Position numbers and translations under genes: made by a program
Shown here: positions 49,980 through 60,600 of the stretch, in pieces
Numbering within the stretch: position 1 is the first letter of the stretch
How the letters are laid out: each line of letters opens with the position of its first letter
The notes under the pieces: model-generated
Told to the model about the DNA's origin: nothing
Databases searched by the model: none
What the model saw: only the letters and a program-made list of their open reading frames with translations
Assembly: GCA_963082975.1 (NCBI GenBank)
Contig: OY720344.1
Span: 33,038,033 to 33,102,032, forward strand
DNA from: Labia minor
Taxonomy: Eukaryota > Arthropoda > Insecta > Dermaptera > Spongiphoridae
Direction of reading: 5' to 3'
Length of the DNA stretch: 64,000 bases

Positions 49980-50769
49980 AGAGACAAATCTACGAACTGA
50001 TGCTGCGTAATGTTTTTTGGCAACTAAATTTATAAACAAATTTTCATCTGTTCAAGAGACATCCTGCACTATATTTGTAAACTAAGAAGCCAATGTACTT
50101 AAAAAAACCTCTCCCCTGCATCCCTGTTTATTTCACCGAATTAAAAGCTTATTATTCATAACCATAATACTCCCACTAGTCATGTTTTTGTTTTCCAACA
50201 AAACTAACAGACAAATATTTTTTTATACGAATGAATCAAAAAATGATGTTTACAATTAATTTAATTCTACAAAGCCTTAAAAAATATTAAGGGCTCAATA
50301 AACAATATTATTGTATAAAATTAGATTTATTAAAAGATCTTTCAACTTTTTAATTAAATTCATATATCCTATTCATTAATACAAAATAAGAATAAGAAAA
50401 AAATAATAAAAAGTTTAATTAATTAAATAAAAAAAATTTATACAATTAAAAATTAATAAATTGTTCATTTCATTTTTATTTTAGAACTCTTATAAGACAG
50501 GCGTAAGCACACTGTCCTCCTTTAAAAATATATAATTTTGTCATTAATCACTTGAAAATATAATTTTTTTACTAAGTATATTGTTTAAATAAAAATCAAA
50601 CGATGAATAATTAATATTATTTAAAATATAATTAAAAAATTTGCAAAATTGCATTTAAAATAATATACAAATTTTGAGTTGTCAATTTAATATATATATA
50701 TATATATATATTATTCCTGGTTTTATAAGAATATTGGAATAAAAAACACTTAATATTATCAATAGACTA

Positions 50770-50990
50770 CTGTTTAAGTTTTGAGAAGCTGCGCCATTTA
50801 GTTGGTGTTTGACAGTCATTGAAAGCACCCACCTCTTGAATTTTAACGAAATTGGACAAAGTGAATTTCGTGTGGTGATTATGTATTATGTTTTCCTATA
50901 AATAACCATCAACGAATCCAAGGCAACTCTTGAATACTATAAGGACCCTGCACGATCAATTTCATTGGTTAAATAAAGAAGTTCCCACAC
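50770..50990 (+). pseudogene. mariner transposase N-terminal remnant
   Basis: Around 50850 the + strand encodes GQSEFRVVIMYYV, recalling the SEFRVLIKHYFLR start of the mariner relic at 52612. Preceding sequence (GCGCCATTTAGTTGGTG) may be an eroded end. Too short to work. Confidence 0.5.
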
Positions 50991-51181
50991 ATATACAGAA
51001 GTGAAATGTTTATTTAATAATTGGAATACAAAATTAATTAATTAATATTAAAACCTAATAATTATTTCAAAATATATATTTATCTCATTATCTTATTTTA
51101 TTTATTAATAAAATTTAAATTATTTTTATCTTTATTACAAGAATTTTCAACATAGAAAATGAGCCCCATTAGGTTACCTCT

Positions 51182-51815
51182 TTACCGACCGACGATAGTA
51201 AGGGAGGTATTGTTTTCACACCAAATTTCACATGTGGAGATTTTTACATATCTCCACGAATCATGCATTTTCTAAACAGAAAAAAGTATTTTTAGCATGA
51301 TGTCTGTCCGTCCGTCTGTCCGTCTGTCCGTCCGTATAGATGTGTACAGCCTGAACGGCTCAACCGATTTTGATGAAATTTGGTATATTTACTTAATGCA
51401 TCAGTGGGATGAATTGATCAACTTTTGGTGCAAATCCGTGAACCGGAAGTGGTAGTATTAGCGATCGACGATAGGAAGGGAAGGGTTATTTTCACACCAA
51501 ATTTCACATGAGGAGATTTTTTTATATATCACCACGAATCATGCACTTTGTATTGGTTTTATCCTCGGGAAAATCATATTTATTAGTTTTTTCTTGATTT
51601 AAAATTATATGACGTCATCCAGCCATTCATGACGTCACAGCCTGGTCTTACATATATATTATAAATAAAATAAAATTAAAAATATTTATGTTATATGCCT
51701 ATATGTTTTTTATTACATTAATAGATATATTAAAATTATTTGAAATTGTTTCTGTAACTGGAAATTAATTTACTTCAAACCGTCGGTCGGTTCGGAACTG
51801 GCCACAGGTCAACTT
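51182..51815 (-). repeat. Family B short element, inverted copy
   Basis: Near-identical inverted copy of 18650-19277, starting TTACCGACCGACGATAGTAA and ending CTGGCCACAGGTCAACTT. It contains a longer GTCCGTCTGTCC microsatellite and both TGACGTCA palindromes. Confidence 0.88.
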
Positions 51816-52479
51816 ATTTTATTTTGATTTCATGTTGAATGGATAGAGAATGAATGATATCCGTTTGCTGGGTGAAAGTGGGTGTAGTTTAATAAGAATA
51901 TGAGGATGGTCTGGGACGGTAAATGGGAACAGACTGTCTCGGTTTGCTAATTACTTATTCATCGTTCCATTCACAATTCAGAATTATGTTTATTAATTAA
52001 AAATAATTATAATGATATTGATAGAAAGGATTATAAATAAAAATCATTTCTCTTTTGTCAATTTTTTTTTATTGATAAATGATCGTAAGGCCCTTCAAAT
52101 CATAAAAAAGTTTCCAAACAAATTCACTTGTCAAAACATTCTTATCCATCTAGAATCCAAGTATATTTTCTCGATTCGTGAATAATAATTGAATTCCTTT
52201 TTTTTTGGTTAATGAACTTTGGCTATAAGGAAAATTGCTTAAGAAAATATATTCCCTCTCTTTCTCTCACTCTCTCGCTCTCTTCCTTCAGTCTAGTCTT
52301 ATGTTATTCTTTTGTTGTTTTAAAACATGAAAGAATTATACCTTTCTTATTATATTTATTTAAATAGAATTATTACTTTTTTCTCTGTCCCCTTAAAAGT
52401 AGAATATTTATAACATTCTAATTAAGAATAAATAAATAATTTTTTTGTTATATTATACGGGGAATTTTCCGTCTCTTAA

Positions 52480-52930
52480 ATGAAGTGGCAACAATGTTCA
52501 GCAGGCAACGATCAGCTGACTCCTGTTGAAATTTGAACCAGCTGAGTCTGAGTCCTTTAGTTTTTGTTTGGCATCCATTAATAGCAGACTACCTTGTGAT
52601 TTGAAAAGAAAATGGAAAAAAGTGAATTTCGTGTGCTCATTAAGCATTATTTTTTGAGGAAAAAAACATTAAAACCGAGTTTTTGAGCCGTTTGGTGAAA
52701 CGTGGATCCACCACAAGACCACAACACACCAGAGACCAAACAGCAGTCATAACAGTGGGTTTTTCGGGGTGAATCGCCACCAAAGACATATTTTATTTTT
52801 TGAAAGAGATAAAACAAAATTTGGAGAAAAGTTGTACGAAGTGTATAGAGCTAAACGGAGACTATATTGAAAAATAATTTTTTATCTAAATACCCGTATT
52901 TCATTCAAAAAGTCACGGATTTATTGACCT
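52480..52930 (+). pseudogene. mariner element relic
   Basis: ATG 52612 opens MEKSEFRVLIKHYFLRKKT, the N-terminus of a mariner-type transposase, then stops appear within 25 codons. A C-terminal-like stretch about 52800-52870 ends VYRAKRRLY and a stop. Most of the catalytic region is deleted. Confidence 0.65.
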
Positions 52931-53856
52931 GCCCTCGTTTTTCTTGAATTTAAAAAAAAAAAATTATATCCAATAATATCTTATAATTAATTGTATTTTT
53001 ATTTATCATTTAAAATTATAATTCATTTCACATTCGATTAATTCAATATAACATTTAACGGATATAAAAATTTTATTGAATTAAAATATTATCAAATTGT
53101 ATTAAACATCTTGTTATTGAATATTTCAATTTAAAAAAGTATAAATGTTTGAAAATCTCAATTAGAATTTACATCAACTATTCAGTTAATATTATACACA
53201 TGTTAAATAATTAAAAACAACCCAATCATGGGTTTCACTTATCACCTCACAATGAGTATATTTCTTTAAAAAAATTTTTTCTTTAAATTATAAATATATT
53301 CTTGAGGGGATAACTTTTAAAGATATTTAATTTTATTACAGGAATTAATATGAAATAAAAATTATTAATATTTCTATTTATTAAACTGTGATTAATTTTT
53401 CTTATACATTTGTAAATTAAATATTTTGTCTAAATTCAAACTAAAGAATGATTTAGGATGCGAATATTAACACCTAAGCCACTATGATTAATTTTTAAAT
53501 ATATTTAATAATAAATTGCACTGATCGATAGTTTATAGTTTATTTATATATTATTATAATGATATTTAATTTTCAAATAAAAAAAAAATTTATGAATGAA
53601 AAATATAATTTTTATTTTTAACTTTAATAGTTGATAAAATATTATTTTTTTCTCTAAAGATAAAATTAAATAGGGACAAATCTATTGTTTGTTTGTTTTT
53701 TCGGAATTTTTTTTTTTAAATACAAATTGTCATTAATGTATTATTTATATAATATTAGGTGAATATTTATTTATTAAAAAATAATTAGTATTTACTTTAA
53801 GATATTGTATTCCATTTTTCTTTCTTACAAATTTTTTCTTTTCTTTGTTTTTCTAG

Positions 53857-54493
53857 TCACTAAACAAGAGGCTCCGGTACCACATGGAGTTTAGATTGGA
53901 TAGCGCAGAGTACTGCCAAGCACAACACAAATAAAGTGGCAAAAAGGGTTCGAAACGCAAAGTAGAAAAGGGGGCATTGGAAAAATTAGCGGCGCGAGGC
54001 AGCCTGGCCGATCGGAAGTCAGAAAGAAGCCGGAAGTGAGTACCCTGAAAAGCAATACAAGGCTGCCGACCTCGTCCGCGCCCTCGATGGGTTGAATTGT
54101 GCCTGTCATCGAACCACTGGACTTGTGCCACCTTTTCAATTGATAATAAACTTTTTTCAAATCATTCATTTTTAACTAGTTAAAGATTATTCGTTTTCAT
54201 TCGGCCTCTTCCATATTTCTATATATACATATAAAAAATATTTAATAAAAACTAAACTAAAAAACAAAAAAAAAATAATCGATAAACGATAAAAGATCTA
54301 TATTTTTGTGTTTTATATATCTATATATCTATATATATTATATACATCAAATACGTAAAATACCAAACGGCTGCATATCAAACTAGTGGTAAGAAAACAA
54401 GCAGTGAGGAGGGGATTTTTTTTAAAAATTTCCTGTCCTACGAGATCAACCACGGCAGCGCAAGTGGTGTTCCCAAGTCCTTCTGGGCATAGA
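53857..54493 (+). other. PRL-1: PRL-1 5' UTR (exon boundaries partly uncertain)
   Basis: A pyrimidine-rich acceptor TTTTCTTTGTTTTTCTAG ends at 53856. The sequence beyond is GC-richer to about 54170, AT-rich from 54180 to 54380, then GC-richer again into the coding start. It may be one exon running to 54622, or two exons: GTGAGT at 54036 is a good donor and GGGCATAG (ending 54492) or TATCAAACTAG (ending 54386) possible acceptors. A 31-codon upstream ORF from exon 1 would end at 53932-53934. Transcript evidence is needed to choose. Confidence 0.5.
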
Positions 54494-54622
54494 ATGTCGC
54501 TCGCGGCAAGCAACATGAGACTCAAGGACATCAGACCCGCGCCCTGCGAGATCGAATTCAAGAATATGAAGTTCCTCATCACCGATCGGCCCACCGACCA
54601 CAATATCTCTAATTATATTCAG
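54494..54622 (+). CDS. PRL-1: PRL-1 coding exon 1 (residues 1-43)
   Basis: Encodes [17 protein letters not shown] through HNISNYIQ. It ends CAG|GTAACT in phase 0. Upstream the frame is open to a GTG at 54386, so the start is chosen on ATG and on the double-Met pattern like that of the fly protein. Confidence 0.93.
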
Positions 54623-57600
54623 GTAACTTCATTTTACTTATAGTTCATTTACGGTATTTACCTAAATTATCCAGAAAACTAATACCTTTTCATTGAAATC
54701 ATCAACTTTTGTTTCCCTTTGTCACTTTATCTTAAACTTTCATGACAAAGTTTCCTACAATACAGAAAGTTGTAACTCGTTGCTGTAGATCTTTGATAAC
54801 AAGAAATTACATGACCTCTATGCATCTCCAAACAAAGCTAGACTTATAAAATTGAAAAGTTTACTAAGGACTGGACATTTTTCCCGGATGGCGAAGAAAG
54901 GTTAGCGAGAAGTTTGTTATAAAGAAACCATTTGGGAAACGAGACTGGTGGACGAGATAAACTAACAATATAATAAAGTAGGTAATGGGAATTAGGAGAA
55001 GAATGTATTTGGATGGGTAGGAGTTTAGGATGCGACATCGGAAAGCATATAGTTACTAGGTCCAAGATTACCTAACTATTCAATAACACCACAAAGATAG
55101 ATAGATTAACTTAATATTATAAGAAATAACTATAGGGATGTATTTGAATATAAATTCTTAAAAAAATCACTCATTATCATTCAGATCAGCTTGATTCCAT
55201 GTCCATCATACCTAAATCAATTAATTAGAATTTATGTCTCGTTTTTATAGTCGAATTTCTTTAAATTTATTCCCTTTAGAACATTACAATTAATTAATTG
55301 TAAAATAATTTCACGTTAGCTTATGTGTGACCTATCATTATGCTTATAGGTTAAATATAAAATAGATTTTTTGGTATAAAATTAAAATTACTTTTTAGTT
55401 ACAGACATATAACAAATATTTAATTTCTCAATTGTAATAAATGATTGAATGGACAAACTGTTTAAAATTGTATTTGTATTGATCGAATTATATTTTGTTG
55501 TTGGATGTTTAACCAGATAAAAAAAATGTTATGATTCCAGATTGAATATTAGATGCTGGAAAAAGGAATATCTGAAACATCTCATTCTTTATGAATTAAA
55601 TTTTACAAGTCTGTTAATTAAAAAATTGTTTTAATTTTAATATATAACTCTAAAAAAACTGGACATTTAGAAATATCAAACTAAAATAAATTGAAATTTA
55701 GACTATATCTCATATATATAAGTATAAAATATATGTATATATCCGCTTAAAGAATTTTTATAGTTATAAATGTTTTTGGTAATTGTTACAAAATGGGAAG
55801 CTTTAGTGATTTGGATGAAACTTTGCAAAAGGAATCATTTTTTTTATTCCAAATGAACTTTCCTTATACAATATTTCTCAGTTTCTTCTAGTTTACGAGA
55901 TAAAAATTATTAAAATTTGCATATAAATCCATTTACATACTATTTAGCTACCATGTTTTATTCATTTGTCCAGCAGAGGGCTCAACTCTTTTTTTTGTTC
56001 GGTTTGGATATATGAAAATTAAAAAAATTAATTAATTAAATAATTTTTTTTTATCCAAACCGAACTGAAAAAACTCGAAAATTAGTGAATAAGTAAATAA
56101 TTAGCGAATTAGTCGATAAAACATTATTAAATGGCTGCTCATTCATATCTAGTTTATCTGTCAGTTTTTTCATCCAAATCCCTGAAGCTTCCCGTTTTGT
56201 AAACAATTGCCAAATTCTTTACTCTATAAAATCATATTTCTAAAAACAAATAAGGGAATCTGAAGAAATTGTCTCACATGAGATGTTAATTTTTTGTTCT
56301 CTATAGAAATTATGACTTTTTCTTTTCAAAACTTTTACTACTTATTATTTTTAACTTTATATTCTAATTTACTATGGTTTAATGAATAAGACAATAATTT
56401 AATAAATAACAAATACATTTTCTCTGATTTCTTTGAGAATGCAAAAATAAGTCTAAAACCTGGAGTTAGGGGAAATTTGAACCCTCATCGTCTTCCTCGA
56501 ATGATAATTTCATTACAAGCTTATCTAGGTTTCATTTCCTAAAAGAATGGTGTATATAGTATAAAGATATAAATAAAATATTTCATTTAAAATTTGTGAA
56601 TAAATTCTTAATTTCTTAATTATTTTATATTTTTATTTCATGACTAGAGTATCATTTTATAATGCAAATTCTTTATACTCGTACTCATATATTTTGTCTT
56701 AAAAAAATAAATAAATAAAATAAAATAAAAATATTTTTTTTATATCTATAAAGATGTATTTTTTCATGAATTTGGAAATAGGATGGATTCGAATGGAAAT
56801 TAGAATCATGTTCAACTTGTGAGTTGTTCACATGTTAAATAGGGGAACTACTGACATTTAGATTCCTCTCTCGTTTATTTGAATATTTACATAAATTCCT
56901 GAGACCAAATCCCTTCTTAAATCTCCCTTTTGCAGTAAATTATTTTTTATTAAAACATGAAAAATTGAATTTTATATTAAGTTTCTCTCCTACTTGTTAG
57001 ACCAAACTATCACATCCTTATGTTAACTGTTATGATAACCACACCCTTTTTTCATCATTTTTTTTTTAACTAAATCTAAACTGGCACCTTGTATTTTTCT
57101 ATACTAAACCTACTTTTTATATATTTAAACATTGCATTTATAGATAGAAAAATAAAAAATTGCCATCTTTAAATATTGATTAATTTCTTTACTATTATTC
57201 GATTATAATATTATTCAATCAAGTTCGAAAGATATCTTAATATTATAATATTATTATTATCTTAATATTATAATCATAATATATTATTTCAATGAATATT
57301 TTCCATAAAGTGTCATCTATCTCTTATTATGAAATCTTAATAATAATGAAAATATGAATTTTCATCATTTTAACAAACCTCATATGCTCTGTAATCTTCA
57401 CATATCTTTCTTTACTTATCCAATGACTTGCAAATTCAATTGAATGCTATCTATACCATATACGTAGATTTATTATCAATCGATCAAAATTATCTTTCTT
57501 TATTAGGCACTATTTTAAGTATTTAGTATTTGATTCACTCAGCCGCTGGTTGTTACTTGAAAAAATTATTCTTTACAATTTGAGAATTTTGGGGAACTTA

Positions 57601-60600
57601 TCAGGGGATAATTGTAAATTGACTGAGCCAATTAATATGAATATCGGTAAACGGTAAAGTCTAACGATAGGAAGGGAAGGTATTGTTTTCACACCATTAC
57701 ATATCTTCACAAATCATGCAATTTGTTAACAGAAAAAAGTATTTTTAGCATGTCTGTCCGTCTGTTCATTAGTCCGTCCGTCTGTCTGTCCATTGTGTAT
57801 TCGTATAGATGTGTACAACGAATTTTGATAAAATTTGGCATATTTACATAATGCATCAGTACCATAAATTCATCAACTTTTGAAGTATTTGCGGAAACGG
57901 GAAGTGGTAGTAACTATTAGTTTTATATTCATTGTCAGAAAATATTTCACTTAAAATATAGTAGTAATTAAACTAAAAATAAAAATAAAAAAGATATTAT
58001 AATTTAGACATTTTAATTCAAGTTTTAAAAATATTTAATAAACAACATTATATGTATATATATATACTAGCTGCTTCGAGCGCCTTCGGCGCTCTCCACA
58101 CCTAGACGGGGGCTCCGCCCCCTGTACCCCCCCCGAGTGTCCCTATTCTGAGATATAGCCATCTAACTCCTACCCTGTCCCATCTCTCTCACGTTCCTTC
58201 CTACATTGTCCGCCCTGTTCACAATTGGTCTTCCAAACGGACGTTTTCCAATTGAACTCCCCACCAATATATTTTTCCTCTCCCATTCTAGCCATGTGCC
58301 CTGCCGATCCCAGCCTTCTCGCTTTTATAACCCTAACTATATCTAGAGATGCATAGAGGTCATGCAATTCCTTGTTATGCAGTCTCCGCCATTCCCCGGT
58401 GTCCTCATCTTTCTTTGGCCCATAAATGCTGGGAAGAATCCTATTCTCAAATACTCTGAATCTACTCTCATCTCCCAGGGTTATAGACCATGCCTCCCAC
58501 CCATATAATACAATTAATAATTTAATAATTTTGATCCCCTTTGATAATAATTTCCAGATTGCAACCTCGATTTAAATTCTTTGCAAATATTATTCTCTCT
58601 GATACTAATTATTTTGTCTTATCACTATTAATTTCAAACCCCATCAATTTTCCTGCCTCGATTAATTTATTTATGCTACTTTAAATGTTATTAATTTATT
58701 TAAAAAAAATCAGAGTAAACAAAATAAAAAAATATAAAATTAGCATAACACTAAACTACTATAAAAATAATATTAAAAAATATATTATATATTAAAATCT
58801 TACGTGAAAATCCAATTATGAGATCAAATTTTCTTAATTAAAATAATTTACTCACATAATCTTAAAAATTAATAGTATTAAATTATAGCCGTAAAGTGAA
58901 TGTTTTCAAAGTTTAAAAGGCCAATAAGATCAATTGAGATATTGTAAATATCAATAGATATATAAAAAGATTTTTATCTGCACATTGCTCAGAATTTAAA
59001 TTACCGCCAAATTATCGCCACCAGCGCCTCTATGATCTAGTATGGTAACTAAACTATTTTTAATTAATTGTTCTTTATAATTTTTTTAAAATTTTTCTAA
59101 TTAAAAAATCGAAAATCGGGCTTCGAGGTCTGGTGGACGGCCCCTTTGTGCTTCCGTGTAAAAAATTCCATGTCCCTGCGTGCGATAGATTTGCCTGGAG
59201 AGCTCGGTCAGACAGACAAACAGACACACACATTACACTTGCTTTTATTATTATAGATATATATATGTTTGGAAATTCATTTATTTCAAATTATCGGTCG
59301 GTTCTGTGACTGGACGCAGCTCATTTTTTAGATTCACACACATCAATCAATTTCTTTTTTTTTTAAATCCAGAAATGATAAGAATTTATGTATGTAAAGC
59401 CCCATAATATGTTAATTCAGTTTGGAGAACCTGTCCATACATGTTCAACAAGGATTAAGAAATATATTAATTCTATCAATTCCCATACAAAATTATTAAA
59501 ATAAAGTATACATTTTAGTTTTATTTCTAATTATTAAATATTGTACTTCATATTCTGTAATATTAAAATAAATGAATTTAAATTAAAAAAAGATGTTTTA
59601 ATAAAAATCATAAATGTAGAATATATTATATGTTAATAACAATAATATTTATATAAATGTTTTTTCTAAACCATCTAGAATCGTTTAATTCGATAACTGA
59701 TGTAAACAATTGTTTTACCTATACTATATATTCTTTATCTCATATACACCAAAAAGATTAGATTTTGAACTTTACATCCAATTCTCTTTATGATCTATTC
59801 AAATTTATCTATCAAACATATAAACAATTCACTGAGTTTTTTTTACACATTCAGATCATTTAAATATTCTTAATTAACACCTTCATGAAACGATCAACCT
59901 CCATGCACTAAAACCTTTTAAAATCTAAATGAATCCTGATTTATTAAAAATCATTTAGCTTAATTTTTATTAAACTAAATCATCAGGAATAATATAATTT
60001 CACCGCGAAATAATGTATTTATTAACTTATTACTTTTTCCTAGAACTATACTATTTTATTTATTAAAATATAAATTAAGTAGAGATGCTTGTATGGCATG
60101 TCTCCTACCATTCCGAGACAAGCACCACAATTTAATTCGCGTCTGATATTTCCATGACCTGATAAAATTATAAATAGAACTTTAAGAAATTCCTTTTATT
60201 GATTCAATCTTTAAATAACTTACAATCATTTACAACTATAAATTTTTTAATTTTCATTGGTAAAATATTCGTGTACAAAAATAATTTCTATTTTTATCTT
60301 TTTTTTTCTGTTTTCTAGGAGTTGAAGAAGCATAGAGTACGTGAGGTGGTACGCGTTTGTGAGCCTAGTTATAAAATTGAGGAATTAAAAGACGAAGGGA
60401 TCAATGTTACCGATTTAGAGTTTGAAGACGGTTCTCCTCCTCCAGTTGAGGTAAAAATATTTTTTTTCTCCATTAAAATTAAACTATACAAATATTTTTT
60501 CTTTTATTTACTTTGTTGAGAGTATAAAAATTTACTTAAAAAATTAGAAAAGATTCTACAATGAAAAAATATTCAATGGAGTTAAATATTAAAGATTACT

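Larger units (their letters stand above)
40597..53856 (+). other. Third step (13.3 kb) of the proposed intron
   Basis: AT-rich DNA from RS2 to the acceptor before PRL-1. It holds two CG-rich islands, microsatellites (AT runs near 40160, 46020 and 50690), a 40-base T run and mariner/family B repeats. No other coding exon is supported. Confidence 0.45.
54623..60318 (+). other. PRL-1 intron 1 of the coding region (5.7 kb)
   Basis: GT-AG intron ending TTTTTTTCTGTTTTCTAG. It contains LINE fragments, an inverted-repeat MITE and a family B element, listed separately; the remainder is AT-rich. Confidence 0.9.

Noticed and set aside
58170..58367. A 65-codon minus-strand ORF as a gene
   Set aside because: It is the C-terminal remnant of a LINE ([18 protein letters not shown]).
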